From contig NZ_JADWPD010000001.1 of the NCBI RefSeq assembly GCF_017308975.1, positions 665,491 through 714,034 on the forward strand: DNA of 48,544 bases, in the 5' to 3' direction. The position numbers and the translations under genes are program-made. This DNA is from Amycolatopsis sp. MtRt-6 (GTDB lineage: Bacteria > Actinomycetota > Actinomycetes > Mycobacteriales > Pseudonocardiaceae). Of the stretch, positions 32,387-41,911 are shown in pieces. Below the pieces are notes generated by a model. It searched no databases. It had not been told where the DNA came from and was given only the letters and a program-made list of their open reading frames with translations. How positions within the stretch are numbered: position 1 is the stretch's first letter; the number at the start of each line of letters is the position of its first letter.

Positions 32387-32439
32387 ATCGAGTGCGCTAC
32401 GGTACTGAGTACCAATTCGAATCGAGTACCCGATCGAGT
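32387..32439. promoter_or_regulatory. TetR-type operator region
   Basis: GGTACTGAGTACC (32401-32413) is an exact palindrome around its central base. Three direct ATCGAGT elements lie at 32387, 32421 and 32433, and an ATTCGAAT palindrome lies between. A TACGGT box at 32398-32403 could be the -10 of the SDR gene, so a bound repressor would block it. Confidence 0.6.
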
Positions 32440-32455
32440 GACGAGGGATGGGACC

Positions 32456-33403
32456 ATGACCGAACCGGCGAAGACGCTGCTCATGACGGGCGCGAGCCGC
32501 GGGCTGGGCCGGGCGGCGGCCGAGCGGCTGCTGCGCGACCGGCCGGACCAGCTGTTGCTCGTCTTCGTGCGCGGGGAGGAGGCTGGTCACCGGCTCGCCC
32601 GGGACCTGGCCGCGCGCACGGGGAACGCGAACGTCCGGGCGGTTCCGTGCGACCTCGGCTCGCTGGCGGAAGTGCGCGCGGCCGCGGAAACCGTGCGGAA
32701 GCTGCTCGACGAGCGGGAGATTCCCCCGCTGGCGGGTGTCCTGGCCAACGCGGGGGTGCAAACGGCGTCGGCCACGAAGGCGACGGCGGACGGGTTCGAG
32801 GCGACGTTCGGCATCAACGTCCTGGCGAACTACCTGCTGCTCCGCCTGCTCGCGGACAGGCTGGAGCCGGGCGCGCGCGTCGTGATCACGGGCAGCGAGT
32901 CGCACTTCGGCGACTTCCGGCACAACATGGGTCTCGTGCCGGCGCCACGGTGGGCCGATCCGCGAAGCCTCGCCAAGCCGGGCACCGGCCCCGAGGCCGA
33001 GGCCGAGACCGTGACCGCGGGGCGGCGGGCCTATTCGACGAGCAAGCTCGGCGTGCAGTACCTGGTGCACGCGCTCGCGAGGCGGCTTCCGGGCATCGAC
33101 GTCTACGCCTACACCCCCGGGCTGGTGCCCGGCACGGGCCTCGTCCGCGACGCCGGCGCGATCCAGCGCTTCGGCTTCCGGTGGCTGCTCCCGCTGCTGT
33201 GGGCGACGCCCATCGCGTCCAGCCCGAAGGCCGCGGGCGCCGGGCTGGTCGCGGCCATGACCGTGTCCCGGCCCGCCGAGTCGGGGGCGTACCTCGACCG
33301 CGGCCGGGTCGTGCCGTCGTCGGCGGAGTCGTACGACAAGGAGCGGGAGGAGGAGCTGTGGCAGCGCGCGGCCGAGTTGTGCGGCGTGCCGGTCGGTTCG
33401 TGA
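32456..33403 (+). CDS. Long-chain SDR oxidoreductase
   Basis: This 315-residue short-chain dehydrogenase is of the retinol-dehydrogenase/protochlorophyllide-reductase-like type. Cofactor motif TGASRGLG, LANAGVQT, VVITGSESHF with the catalytic Ser, and YSTSKLG with Tyr-Lys are all present. A GGG-containing purine tract (GAGGGATGGGACC) precedes the ATG. It is divergent from a TetR gene and is probably controlled by it. Adjacent genes give no pathway, so the substrate (perhaps a xenobiotic carbonyl) is unknown. Confidence 0.9.
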   Translation: MTEPAKTLLMTGASRGLGRAAAERLLRDRPDQLLLVFVRGEEAGHRLARDLAARTGNANVRAVPCDLGSLAEVRAAAETVRKLLDEREIPPLAGVLANAGVQTASATKATADGFEATFGINVLANYLLLRLLADRLEPGARVVITGSESHFGDFRHNMGLVPAPRWADPRSLAKPGTGPEAEAETVTAGRRAYSTSKLGVQYLVHALARRLPGIDVYAYTPGLVPGTGLVRDAGAIQRFGFRWLLPLLWATPIASSPKAAGAGLVAAMTVSRPAESGAYLDRGRVVPSSAESYDKEREEELWQRAAELCGVPVGS

Positions 33404-33420
33404 CCGGCACGCCCGGTGGC

Positions 33421-34056
33421 CTAGAACTTCGCGGGTTCGCCCCGGTCGAGCACCTTGACCTCGGTGCCTTCGGGCGCGAGGTTCCCGAACAGGCCGTAGT
33501 GCATGGCCGGGCTGGCGAGCACGGCCTCGTGGATGGGAACGGCCACCCGCGGCGCGACCGCTCGCAGGTAGTCGACGGCTTCGCCGGCCTTCAGCCACGG
33601 CGCGCCGGTCGGCAGGCCCAGCACGTCGATCTTCTGGTCCGGCACGAAGAACGAGTCGCCGGGGTGGAAGAAGGCGCCGTCGTCGAAGACGTACCCGATG
33701 TTCGGGATCACGGGGATGTCGGCGTGGATGACGGCGTGTTCCCCGCCGACGGCCTTGATCGAGGTGTCCCCGACGGCGAAGGCGTCCCCGACGTTGGCGA
33801 CGTCGAATTCGAGGCCCAGCTTCTCGACCTCGGGCGCGGACCCGGGATCGACGATCAGCTTGGCGCCCGGGTTGGCTTCGAGGACCCCGGGCAGCCGTTC
33901 GACGTCGAGGTGGTCGAAGTGCTGGTGCGTGATGAGCACGGCGGACAGCTCCCGCTCACCGTCGAAGCCGGTGGAGAACTTGCCCGGGTCGATCAGGATC
34001 CGCTCGGAGCCGGTCTCCAGCAGTACGCAGGCGTGTCCGAAATGGACGATACGCAT
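33421..34056 (-). CDS. MBL-fold metallohydrolase (UlaG/YcbX-like group)
   Basis: This 211-residue hydrolase of the metallo-beta-lactamase superfamily begins MRIVHFGHACVLLETGSERI and has LITHQHFDHLDVE as HxHxDH, FFHPGDSFFV and VPIHEAV with further ligands. The layout resembles UlaG and related small lactonase-like enzymes. The ATG is well placed after AAGGAG at 8 bases. The start codon region also holds a GTCC-N5-GGAC element at 34035-34047. It is followed upstream by the ArsR-type regulator gene, but a shared operon is not evident. The substrate is unknown. Confidence 0.88.
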   Translation of the reverse strand: MRIVHFGHACVLLETGSERILIDPGKFSTGFDGERELSAVLITHQHFDHLDVERLPGVLEANPGAKLIVDPGSAPEVEKLGLEFDVANVGDAFAVGDTSIKAVGGEHAVIHADIPVIPNIGYVFDDGAFFHPGDSFFVPDQKIDVLGLPTGAPWLKAGEAVDYLRAVAPRVAVPIHEAVLASPAMHYGLFGNLAPEGTEVKVLDRGEPAKF

Positions 34057-34100
34057 CGATGGTTCTCCTTTGCGAGTGAACAACTCCAGCCTAGTCCCGC

Positions 34101-35033
34101 TCAGAGCTTCCCGGTGAGCAACGCGTCGCCCAGCTCCGTCCGCCGGTACAGCACCCGGTGTCCACGTCGCTCCGAGGCCAGCAACCCCGCTCCGCGCAAC
34201 GCTGTCAGGTGCGCCGAAACCGTGGCCGGCGCCAGGTCGTGCCGGCGGGCCAGTTCGGTCGTGGCCGCCGGGCGGTCGAGGGTCGTCAGCAGCAACGCCC
34301 GAGTCCGGCCGAGGATTTCGGCCAGCGGTTCCGGCGGGGCCGCGGACGAAGTCCACAGCGCGGCCACGCCGCGAGCCGGGTACAGCAGCGAAACCTGCCA
34401 CGGCGGCACCGTCACCACGCCCACGTTCGGCCAGGCGAACACCGCCGGAATCAGCAGCAGGCCCCGCGAGTCGATCGAAAGCCGTTCCCGGGCCCGGACG
34501 TCGACCAGCACCGACGTCCCCGACAATCGGACGCGCGGGTGGAGCTCTGCCAGCATGCCTGCGAGCCCGCCCGAGCCGAGCTGCCGCGTCCGGAACGCGA
34601 TGTCCGCCGCCAGCAGCTCGCGCAGGCGGGGCCACTCGGGGGCGAGCAGGGCGTTCCACACCGTCTCGAGCTGGCCGGCGAGCAGGTCGCGCGCGGCCGC
34701 CGGGTCGGCGGGCAGGTGGGAGAGGTCCGCGTCGACCATGCCCAGTTCCAGCGCCACCTGCGCCGGCGGCGTCGCGCGGACCACCTCGAGCTGCGCTTCG
34801 GCGGTCGTCTCCGGACCATCGGGCGGCGGGCTCAGGAACTCGGTGATGTAGTGCCGGGCGCTCAGGACCGCGGCCAGCTCGGGAACGTCGGGCACGCCGG
34901 ACAGCCACGGCAGGTGCGTCGGGTGCGCGCGGACGCCGAGCAACGTCTGGATCGCGCCGAGGACCTCCTCCAGCGGCGAGATCGCGAAGCGGACGCGTTG
35001 CGCACCGGCCGCCGTCAGGACCAGCTCGATCAT
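34101..35033 (-). CDS. ArsR-type winged-helix regulator with large N-terminal domain
   Basis: This 310-residue regulator has an N-terminal region of about 225 residues of the type found next to DUF5937 regulators and a C-terminal ArsR-like winged helix (LLTTLDRPAATTELARRHD, then LAPATVSAHLTALRGAGLL and ERRGHRVLYRRT). It begins at the ATG at 35033, overlapping by two bases the first possible ATG of the divergent MFS gene. A perfect inverted repeat starts two bases from its start codon. It is expected to repress the MFS exporter and itself. Confidence 0.86.
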   Translation of the reverse strand: MIELVLTAAGAQRVRFAISPLEEVLGAIQTLLGVRAHPTHLPWLSGVPDVPELAAVLSARHYITEFLSPPPDGPETTAEAQLEVVRATPPAQVALELGMVDADLSHLPADPAAARDLLAGQLETVWNALLAPEWPRLRELLAADIAFRTRQLGSGGLAGMLAELHPRVRLSGTSVLVDVRARERLSIDSRGLLLIPAVFAWPNVGVVTVPPWQVSLLYPARGVAALWTSSAAPPEPLAEILGRTRALLLTTLDRPAATTELARRHDLAPATVSAHLTALRGAGLLASERRGHRVLYRRTELGDALLTGKL

Positions 35034-35034
35034 G

Positions 35035-35060
35035 ACTGATTCGCTCTCACCCGAATCAGT
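35035..35060. promoter_or_regulatory. Operator between ArsR and MFS genes
   Basis: ACTGATTCG and CGAATCAGT form a perfect 9-bp inverted repeat around an 8-base spacer. It lies directly upstream of the regulator start and upstream of the likely MFS start at 35095, typical of an autoregulated ArsR/MarR-like switch. Confidence 0.7.
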
Positions 35061-35094
35061 GTGCCGCAAGGCCGAGGCGCGCGAGCGTGTGCGC

Positions 35095-36240
35095 ATGTCG
35101 TTGTTCACCCACCGCGCGTACTGGCGCTGGTCCGCGGGCGTCCAGTTCGCCCGGCTGCCGGCGACCATGGCGCCGCTCGCGTTCACCCTGCTGACCACCG
35201 CCACGACCGGGTCCTACCGGCTGGGCGGCGTGCTGATGTCGGTCTTCGTCGTCGCCGAGATGGCCGGCGCCGTGCCGGTCGGGCGGCTGCTGGACCGCGT
35301 CGGCCCGGCCCGCGGCCTCCCCGCGTTGCTGCTGGTCACGGCCGTCGGGTTCGTCGTACTGGCCGTGGCGGCCGCGAACCGCGCGCCGAACGCCGTGCTG
35401 CTCGCGCTCGTCCTCCTGCCCGGCGTCTTCGCGGGCGCGTTGTCCGGCGGCTTCCGGACGCTGCTGGCCGACACGGTCGACGACGCGCTGCTGCCTCGCG
35501 CGATCTCCGTCGACGCGATGATTCTCGAGGGCGTGCTGATCGGCGGCCCGGCGCTGGTCGCGCTGCTCGACCTGGCCGGCACGTTCGTCCCGGTCGCCGC
35601 CATGGCCGTCGCCTGTGTGGCGGCTGCCGTGCTCGTCCCGCGCCGCGCGGCTGAGCCCGATCGGGCGGAATCCGGCGACGACGTCCCGGCGGCACGGCTC
35701 ATCACCTACCTGCCGTGGCTGGCCTGCGCGTTCACCGTCGGGCTCCTGCTGTCGACGATCGAGGTGGCGCCGCTGCCCCTGGTCCAGCGCCTGGGTGCGC
35801 CGGCGACCGCGGCGCCCGTGGTGATCGCCGTGCTGAGCGGGGCGAGCATCGCAGGCAGCGCGCTCTACGCGTGGCGGGGGAAGACCGGCGACCCGCGGCT
35901 GTTCCTCGGCGGGTTCGTGGCCGGGGGCCTCGTGCTCGCCGCCGACCTCGGCTGGCCCGGGTTGCTCGCGTCGGTGGCCGTCATCGGGGGGTGCACCGGG
36001 CCGCTGGTGGCGGCGACGTCGGTGAACCTGCAGCGTCTGCTGCCGAAAAACCGCAGGTCAGCGGGGTTCTCGCTGAGTTTCACCGTGCAGGCGTGCGGTT
36101 TCGGGCTCGGCTCGCTGGCGGTCGGCGTGCTGCCGTTGTGGCTCGCCCCGGTGTTCGGTGCCTTTGCCGCGGCGATCGCCGGTGGAATGCTGGTGGTGAA
36201 GCCCGCACGAGCTATTGGCACAGTGTCAGTAACGTCGTAA
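35095..36240 (+). CDS. MFS efflux transporter
   Basis: This 381-residue major facilitator has about 12 helices and motif-A-like GRLLDRVGPARG between helices 2 and 3. It is likely an exporter of a small hydrophobic compound. The start at 35095 places the first helix correctly and leaves the operator upstream; an earlier ATG at 35032 would put the operator inside the coding sequence. No strong ribosome-binding site is present. It is divergent to the ArsR-type regulator. Confidence 0.88.
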   Translation: MSLFTHRAYWRWSAGVQFARLPATMAPLAFTLLTTATTGSYRLGGVLMSVFVVAEMAGAVPVGRLLDRVGPARGLPALLLVTAVGFVVLAVAAANRAPNAVLLALVLLPGVFAGALSGGFRTLLADTVDDALLPRAISVDAMILEGVLIGGPALVALLDLAGTFVPVAAMAVACVAAAVLVPRRAAEPDRAESGDDVPAARLITYLPWLACAFTVGLLLSTIEVAPLPLVQRLGAPATAAPVVIAVLSGASIAGSALYAWRGKTGDPRLFLGGFVAGGLVLAADLGWPGLLASVAVIGGCTGPLVAATSVNLQRLLPKNRRSAGFSLSFTVQACGFGLGSLAVGVLPLWLAPVFGAFAAAIAGGMLVVKPARAIGTVSVTS

Positions 36241-36275
36241 CCTGGGCCTGACCCCTCGACCTACGGGAGACGCCG

Positions 36276-37772
36276 ATGACTGCCGTCCAGCCGAAGCCGA
36301 CGACGGTCGGCGAGACCTTCGACTCGCTCAGCCCGGCGACCGACGAGGTGGTCGGAACCTACCCGATCCACACCGCGGAGGACGTCAAGGCGGCTGTCGA
36401 ACGGGCGCGCGTCGCGGCGGAGTGGTGGGCCGGCCTGGGCTTCGCCGGGCGCGCCGAGCGGCTCAAGAGCTGGAAGGGCGTGCTGACGCGGCGGCTGCCG
36501 CAGCTGTGCCAGGTGGTCCGCGACGAGACCGGCAAGCCGATCGCCGACGCGCAGCTGGAGAGCGTCCTGGCCATCGAGCACATCGCGTGGGCGGGCAAGC
36601 ACGCGAAGAAGATCCTCGGCAAGCAGAAGCGCTCGGCGGGCCTGCTGATGTCGAACCAGGCGGCGACGGTGGAGTACCAGCCGCTGGGCGTCGTCGGCGT
36701 GATCGGCCCGTGGAACTACCCGGTGTTCACGCCGCTGGGCTCGATCGCGTACGCGCTCGCGGCGGGCAACGCGGTGGTGTTCAAGCCGAGCGAGTACACG
36801 CCGGGCGTCGGCAAGTGGCTGGTCGACGCGTTCGCCGAGATCGTGCCGGAGCACCCGGTGCTGCAGCTGATCACCGGCTTCGGTGAGACGGGCGCGGCGC
36901 TGGTCGCCGCGGGTGTCGACAAGATCGCGTTCACCGGCTCGACGGCAACGGGCAAGCGCATCATGGCGGCGGCGGCCGAGACGTTGACCCCGGTGGTCAT
37001 CGAGGCGGGCGGCAAGGACCCGGTGCTGGTCGACGCGGACGCCGACCTCGACGCGGCGGCGGACGCCACGGTGTGGGGCGCGTTCTCCAACTCGGGCCAG
37101 ACGTGCATCGGCGTCGAGCGCGTGTACGTCCACGAGAAGGTCCACGACGAGTTCGTGGCGAAGGTGGTCGAGAAGTCGAAGGACGTCCGCGCGGGCTCGG
37201 ACGAGGCGGCCCAGTACGGCCCGGTGACGATGCCGTCCCAGCTGGGCGTGATCAAGCGCCACATCCAGGACGCCCTGTCCCGCGGCGGCAAGGCGGTGAT
37301 CGGCGGCGAGGACGCGGTGGGCGACCGGTACGCGCAGCCGACGGTGCTGGTCGACGTCCCGGAGGACTCCGAGGCGGTGAAGGAGGAGACCTTCGGCCCG
37401 ACGGTGACGATCGCGAAGGTCCGTGACATGGACGAAGCGGTGGAGCGCGCGAACAGCACGAAGTACGGCCTGGGGTCGACGGTGTTCTCGAAGTCGCGAG
37501 GCGTGGAGCTGGCGGAGAAGCTGCGCACGGGCATGACGGCGATCAACGCACCGCTGTCGTTCGCCGGGATCGCGTCGCTGCCGTTCGGTGGCGTGGGTGA
37601 CTCGGGCTTCGGCCGGATCCACGGCCCGGAAGGGCTGCGCGAGTTCGCCCGCACCAAGGCGATCGCCCGTCAGCGCTTCACGGCGCCGCTGACGCTGACA
37701 TCGTTCAGCCGCAAGGAATCGACGGACGCGCTGGTCGCCAAGCTGGTGACCATCCTCCACGGAAAGCGCTGA
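36276..37772 (+). CDS. Aldehyde dehydrogenase
   Basis: This 498-residue NAD(P)-dependent enzyme oxidises an aldehyde to an acid. The Rossmann segment is VIGPWNYPVFTPLG, the cofactor Lys is in FKPSEYTP, FTGSTATGKRI is the glycine motif, the general-base Glu is in VIEAGGKDP, and the catalytic Cys is in NSGQTCIG. The C-terminal GGVGDSGFGRIHG segment is also family-like. It resembles succinic-semialdehyde and benzaldehyde dehydrogenase branches. The ATG has CGGGAGACG upstream. A strong hairpin terminator follows its stop. The biological substrate is unknown. Confidence 0.95.
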   Translation: MTAVQPKPTTVGETFDSLSPATDEVVGTYPIHTAEDVKAAVERARVAAEWWAGLGFAGRAERLKSWKGVLTRRLPQLCQVVRDETGKPIADAQLESVLAIEHIAWAGKHAKKILGKQKRSAGLLMSNQAATVEYQPLGVVGVIGPWNYPVFTPLGSIAYALAAGNAVVFKPSEYTPGVGKWLVDAFAEIVPEHPVLQLITGFGETGAALVAAGVDKIAFTGSTATGKRIMAAAAETLTPVVIEAGGKDPVLVDADADLDAAADATVWGAFSNSGQTCIGVERVYVHEKVHDEFVAKVVEKSKDVRAGSDEAAQYGPVTMPSQLGVIKRHIQDALSRGGKAVIGGEDAVGDRYAQPTVLVDVPEDSEAVKEETFGPTVTIAKVRDMDEAVERANSTKYGLGSTVFSKSRGVELAEKLRTGMTAINAPLSFAGIASLPFGGVGDSGFGRIHGPEGLREFARTKAIARQRFTAPLTLTSFSRKESTDALVAKLVTILHGKR

Positions 37773-37783
37773 TCGACCGACAC

Positions 37784-37822
37784 CGAAGGCCGCCTCGGGT
37801 TTACCCCCGATGGCGGCCTTCG
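37784..37822 (+). terminator. Hairpin terminator after the aldehyde dehydrogenase
   Basis: CGAAGGCCGCC (37784-37794) pairs perfectly with GGCGGCCTTCG (37812-37822), and an inner TCGGG/CCCGA extends the stem. It lies 11 bases after the stop codon. Confidence 0.8.
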
Positions 37823-38022
37823 TCGATTCGCGGAAACGAATGCGCGAATTGCGTTTCAACGATATCTGGTCCGCGATTTTCCCGGATTTCCGCGCGAAGC
37901 GCTGAAGAACTACGTATGCCGCTGACCTGCGGAAACAAAAGTGTAAGACTCTCGGCGGGGTAACTCGAAAGGTGCCTTTTCCCGCCGAAGGAGCACACTG
38001 TGAACTCGTCCCGCATCCGCCG
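37823..38022. other. Intergenic leader before the second MFS gene
   Basis: About 200 bases hold no protein gene of normal size. The sequence is less GC-rich than its surroundings. A short reading frame of 8 codons (GTG at 38000, stop 38024-38026) has GAAGGAG seven bases upstream and ends within the ATG of the MFS gene. Confidence 0.5.
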
Positions 38023-38026
38023 ATGA
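38000..38026 (+). CDS. Possible 8-residue leader peptide
   Basis: GTG, six sense codons after Asn and a TGA encode Met-Asn-Ser-Ser-Arg-Ile-Arg-Arg. The reading frame has a good ribosome-binding site, and the stop overlaps the MFS start as ATGA. It could be a translational-coupling leader, or a former N-terminus of the transporter. No further evidence. Confidence 0.35.
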   Translation: MNSSRIRR

Positions 38027-39195
38027 CGATTTCGGCTCCCGCTCGCCCCAGCCCTGCGGTGGCCGCGCCCATCGTCGTCATCGCGGTATTCGGAATCACG
38101 CTCGGTATCACCTACCCGCTGCTGGCGCTGCTGCTCGAACAGCGTGGCCTGCCGAGGGGCGTCGTCGGGGCGAACGGCGCGATGACCCCGCTGGGCATGG
38201 TCCTGACGGCACCGCTGATCCCCCGCCTGCTGCGGGTCGTCTCGCCGTGGCGGGCGATGGTGACCGCCTCGGTCGCCATCGCGGTCCTGCTCGCCGTCCT
38301 CGCGACCTCCGACGACCTCGCGCTGTGGTTCGTGGTGCGGTTCGCCGTCGGCTCCTGCTCGGTCACGATGTTCGTCCTCGGCGAGACGTGGATCTGCGAG
38401 GCCACTGCCGGGCCGCGACGGGGACAGCTGGTCGCCGCCTACACCTCGGTGATGGCGCTGGGATTCGCGGTCGGGCCCGCCGTCATGGCGGTGGCCGGCA
38501 CCGATCCGCTGGTCCCGCTCGCGGTCGCCGTCGCCTGCCCGCTGCTCGCGGTGGTGCCGCTGTGGGCGGCGCGGGCCCGGGTACCGCGGATGGTGTCGAG
38601 CGGCGCGATTCCGGTCCGGAGCCTGCTGGCCAGGCTGTCGGTGCTGCTGGTGGCGGTGGTGTCGGTGTCGGTGTTCGACGGCGTCACGCTGCAGTTCCTG
38701 CCCGGTTACTTGCTCGGTGAAGGGCTTTCCCCGCGGTCGGCCGCGCTGTCGCTGACGGTCCTGCTCGTCGGGCAGGTCCTGTTCCAGTACCCGCTTGGCC
38801 GGCTGGCGGACCGGATCGGCCCTCGAAGGGTGCTGGTCCTTTCGCTGTCCGCCGGCGCGGCCGGGGCGCTGGCGCTGCCCTGGGCGGTGGGGGTGCCCTG
38901 GGTGTTCTGGCCGCTGGTCGCGGTGTGGGGCGGGCTGGCCTTCGCCGGGTACCCGCTGGCGCTCACCATGCTGGGTGCGGGGCTGGAAGGTGCCGGCCTG
39001 CTGCTGGGCAACACGGCGTTCGCCATCGTCTGGGGGCTCGGCGGGATCGCCGGCCCCCCGTACTCCGGCGTCGCGATCGATTGGCTCGGTCACGTGGGCA
39101 TGCCGCTGTCGCTGGCGACGCTCTGGCTGCTGGCCTTGGCGGTCCTCGCCGTGGCCGGGCTCCGCACCCGCGGAACTGTCGGTACCCGCCGCTAA
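38023..39195 (+). CDS. MFS transporter
   Basis: This 390-residue major facilitator has about 12 hydrophobic segments. It carries [15 protein letters not shown] between helices 8 and 9 as a motif-A repeat, [18 protein letters not shown] after helix 4, and [18 protein letters not shown] near the C-terminus; it resembles the YcaD-like subgroup. The ATG at 38023 overlaps the stop of a short leader reading frame with a strong ribosome-binding site, so translation may be coupled. It converges with the GMC oxidoreductase gene. Substrate unknown. Confidence 0.87.
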   Translation: MTISAPARPSPAVAAPIVVIAVFGITLGITYPLLALLLEQRGLPRGVVGANGAMTPLGMVLTAPLIPRLLRVVSPWRAMVTASVAIAVLLAVLATSDDLALWFVVRFAVGSCSVTMFVLGETWICEATAGPRRGQLVAAYTSVMALGFAVGPAVMAVAGTDPLVPLAVAVACPLLAVVPLWAARARVPRMVSSGAIPVRSLLARLSVLLVAVVSVSVFDGVTLQFLPGYLLGEGLSPRSAALSLTVLLVGQVLFQYPLGRLADRIGPRRVLVLSLSAGAAGALALPWAVGVPWVFWPLVAVWGGLAFAGYPLALTMLGAGLEGAGLLLGNTAFAIVWGLGGIAGPPYSGVAIDWLGHVGMPLSLATLWLLALAVLAVAGLRTRGTVGTRR

Positions 39196-39223
39196 ACTGG
39201 ATACCGGGGGCCGCGGCCCGCCC

Positions 39224-40792
39224 TCATCGCCCCCGAATCAGGTCCGCCGCCTTCTCCGCCACCATGATCGTCGGCGCGTTGGTGTTCCCCCGCGGCACCA
39301 CCGGCATCACGGACGCGTCGGCCACCCGCAGTCCCTCCACCCCCTGCACCCGCAGCTGCGGATCGACCACCGACCCGATCGAGCAGGTCCCGACCGGGTG
39401 ATAGAGCGTCTGCGTCTTCTCCCGGATGTGCTCCGCCAGCTCGGAATCACTCAAGTCGTGCCGCAACGGCAGGAACGGCTTGTCCAGGAACCGCCGCAAC
39501 GGCCCCACCTGCCCGATTTCGATCAACGCCCGCAAGCCCGCGATCATCGTCTCCATGTCGCGCGGCTCGGCGTAGTAGGCCGGGTCGATTTCCGGCTTCC
39601 ACAACGGATTCGCGGACTTCAGCCGCAGCCGGCCGCGGCTGGCGACGTCCACCAGCGTCGCCGCGGACGTGAACCCGGGAACCGTCGGCTCGCGCAAACC
39701 GTTGTCGTAGAACAACGTCGGCGCCACGTGGATCTGCATGTCCGGCGCCGGCAGCCCGTCCGTGGTCGGGTAGAACGCGCCCGCCTCGCCGATGTTCGAC
39801 GTCAACGGGCCGCGTCGCGTAAGCTGGTAGCGCGCCAACCCGAAAAGCGAGGCCGCGTCGACCAGGTCGGTCGTGTCGCGGGTCGACCAGATGATCCCGC
39901 ACGCCGGGTGGTCGTGCAGGTTCTCGCCGACGCCCGGCAGCGCGGCGACGACGTCGATGCCGAGTTCGCGCAGGTGCTCGGCGGGGCCGACGCCCGACAC
40001 CATCAGCAACTGCGGCGAGTTGACGGCACCACCCGAAAGAATGACCTCGGCCGACGCGTGCACTGTCTGCTCCACGCCGTTGTCCAAATAGGACACGCCA
40101 ACCGCGCGGGTGCCCTCGAAGACGACGCGGGTGGCGGGCGAGCACGTTTTCACGGTCAGGTTCGGCCGCGAAAGCGCCGGGCGCAGGTAGGCGTCCGCGG
40201 TGGACCAGCGGCGGCCCTTCTTGCACGTCACCTGGTAGACGCCGGCGCCTTCCTGGCTCTCGCCGTTGAAGTCGTCGGTGCGCTTGAGTCCCCACGCGAC
40301 GGCCGAATCGACCCAGGCGTGCGAAAGTTCGTGGGTGAACCGGCGGTCCTCGACGTGCAGCGGCCCGTCCGTTCCGTGCAGCGGCCCGCCGAGCCGCTGG
40401 TTGCCCTCGGCGCGCTTGAAGTACGGGAGGACATCGTCCCAGCCCCAGCCCTCGGCGCCGTGTGAATCGCGCCAGCCGTCGTAGTCGGCGCGGTTGCCGC
40501 GGATGTAGATCATCGCGTTGATCGACGAACAGCCGCCCAGCATCTTCCCGCGCGGCCAGTACGACGTCTTGCCCGTGTGCTTCTGCTCGACCGTCTCGTA
40601 GTTCCAGTCCCACTTGGTCTTGAACAGCGACGCGAACGCGGCCGGGATGTGGATCTCGTCCGCGGTGTCCGCCGCGCCCGCTTCGAGGAGCAGGACCTGG
40701 GCCGCCGGGTCTTCGGTCAACCGGTTCGCCAGCACGCAGCCCGCGCTGCCGGCGCCGACGATGACGTAGTCGTAGGAGTCTTGGACGGCCAC
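39224..40792 (-). CDS. GMC-family FAD oxidoreductase
   Basis: This 522-residue glucose-methanol-choline oxidoreductase is related to choline dehydrogenase (BetA). The ADP-binding site reads [16 protein letters not shown], then [24 protein letters not shown] and [21 protein letters not shown] are the two GMC signatures, and the C-terminal HPVGTCSIG and [20 protein letters not shown] hold the catalytic His and Asn. The GTG has GGAGG upstream. It would oxidise a primary alcohol to an aldehyde; an aldehyde dehydrogenase lies 1.4 kb away but on the other strand. The substrate is not known. Confidence 0.93.
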   Translation of the reverse strand: MAVQDSYDYVIVGAGSAGCVLANRLTEDPAAQVLLLEAGAADTADEIHIPAAFASLFKTKWDWNYETVEQKHTGKTSYWPRGKMLGGCSSINAMIYIRGNRADYDGWRDSHGAEGWGWDDVLPYFKRAEGNQRLGGPLHGTDGPLHVEDRRFTHELSHAWVDSAVAWGLKRTDDFNGESQEGAGVYQVTCKKGRRWSTADAYLRPALSRPNLTVKTCSPATRVVFEGTRAVGVSYLDNGVEQTVHASAEVILSGGAVNSPQLLMVSGVGPAEHLRELGIDVVAALPGVGENLHDHPACGIIWSTRDTTDLVDAASLFGLARYQLTRRGPLTSNIGEAGAFYPTTDGLPAPDMQIHVAPTLFYDNGLREPTVPGFTSAATLVDVASRGRLRLKSANPLWKPEIDPAYYAEPRDMETMIAGLRALIEIGQVGPLRRFLDKPFLPLRHDLSDSELAEHIREKTQTLYHPVGTCSIGSVVDPQLRVQGVEGLRVADASVMPVVPRGNTNAPTIMVAEKAADLIRGR

Positions 40793-40899
40793 GGTGCCTC
40801 CTGTTGGCGAGGTGTCAACGACTCATCATGGCGCAGCGCCGCGCCCCGGGCCAGTCTAGGTTTCCCGGTGGGCCCCGCCAGGGGGTCGAGAGGGTGAAC

Positions 40900-40905
40900 T
40901 ATGCT
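40900..40905 (+). promoter_or_regulatory. -10 element of purS-purQ
   Basis: TATGCT lies 42 bases before the purS GTG, giving a short leader that contains AAGGAG. This differs from the other purine genes here, which look leaderless. Confidence 0.5.
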
Positions 40906-40947
40906 CGCGGGGTACCCACGACCTGCGTGAATAAGGAGCAGCCTGCC

Positions 40948-41187
40948 GTGGCCCGAGTCGTCGTCGACGTCATGCCGAAGCCCGAAATCCTCGACCCGCA
41001 GGGACAGGCCGCGCTCGGCGCCGCCGGCCGCCTGGGGTTCACCGGGATCACCGAGATCCGCCAGGGCAAGCACTTCGAGATCGAGGTCGACGACACGGTC
41101 GACGACGCGACGCTGGAGAAGATCGCCGAAGGCTTCCTCGCGAACCCGGTCATCGAGCAGTGGACGATCACGCGGGTGGACGCGTGA
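40948..41187 (+). CDS. purS: Phosphoribosylformylglycinamidine synthase subunit PurS
   Basis: PurS is the 79-residue small subunit that bridges PurQ and PurL in FGAM synthesis. The protein begins [18 protein letters not shown] and ends [13 protein letters not shown], with [10 protein letters not shown] between, all typical. The GTG has AAGGAG nine bases upstream and gives the family length exactly. The stop overlaps the purQ start (GTGA), so the two subunits are produced together. Confidence 0.97.
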   Translation: MARVVVDVMPKPEILDPQGQAALGAAGRLGFTGITEIRQGKHFEIEVDDTVDDATLEKIAEGFLANPVIEQWTITRVDA

Positions 41188-41861
41188 GCGCGCGCATCGG
41201 CGTCATCACCTTCCCCGGCACGCTGGACGACGGCGACGCGGCCCGCGCGGTCCGCTACGCCGGCGGCGAGGCCGTGCCGCTGTGGCACGCGGACGAGGAC
41301 CTGCGTGACGTCGACGCGGTGGTCGTCCCCGGGGGCTTCTCCTATGGTGACTACCTGCGCGCGGGCGTGATCGCCCGGTTCGCGCCGGTCATGACGCCGG
41401 TGATCGAGGCGGCGCGCGCGGGCATGCCGGTGCTCGGCATCTGCAACGGGTTCCAGATCCTGTGCGAGGCCGGTCTGCTGCCGGGCGCGATGATCCGCAA
41501 CCAGGGCCTGCACTTCATCTGCCGCGACCAGTGGCTGCGGGTGGAGAACACCGAAACGGCGTGGACCACGCGCTACGACACCGGCGCCGAGATCCTCATC
41601 CCGATGAAGAACATCGACGGCTGCTACATGGCCGAGCAGTCCACTTTGGACGAGCTCGAGGGCGAGGGCCGCGTGGTGTTCCGGTACGTCGGCGGCAACC
41701 CGAACGGGTCGCGCAACGACATCGCCGGGATCCGCAGCGAGAACGGCCGGGTCGTCGGGCTGATGCCGCACCCGGAGCACGCGATCGACGCGCTGACCGG
41801 GCCGTCGGACGACGGGCTCGGCATGTTCTTCAGCGCGGTGGACGCGCTCGTGAAGGCTTGA
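41184..41861 (+). CDS. purQ: FGAM synthase glutaminase subunit PurQ
   Basis: PurQ supplies ammonia from glutamine to PurL. The 225 residues form a class I amidotransferase: [16 protein letters not shown] N-terminus ([12 protein letters not shown]), [16 protein letters not shown], the nucleophile Cys in [13 protein letters not shown], and the HPEH motif with the catalytic His ([11 protein letters not shown]). It starts at a GTG overlapping the purS stop. purL, its partner, is 4.4 kb downstream past an ABC exporter and is transcribed separately. Confidence 0.98.
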   Translation: MSARIGVITFPGTLDDGDAARAVRYAGGEAVPLWHADEDLRDVDAVVVPGGFSYGDYLRAGVIARFAPVMTPVIEAARAGMPVLGICNGFQILCEAGLLPGAMIRNQGLHFICRDQWLRVENTETAWTTRYDTGAEILIPMKNIDGCYMAEQSTLDELEGEGRVVFRYVGGNPNGSRNDIAGIRSENGRVVGLMPHPEHAIDALTGPSDDGLGMFFSAVDALVKA

Positions 41862-41911
41862 GGTCGGGCCGCGCCCCCCGGTAGTCATGCTACCGGCGCG
41901 CACCGACAGTT

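Noticed and set aside
37801..39093. Long minus-strand reading frame opposite the second MFS gene
   Set aside because: It is Arg/His/Gln-rich, lacks any domain and runs over a clear 12-helix transporter.
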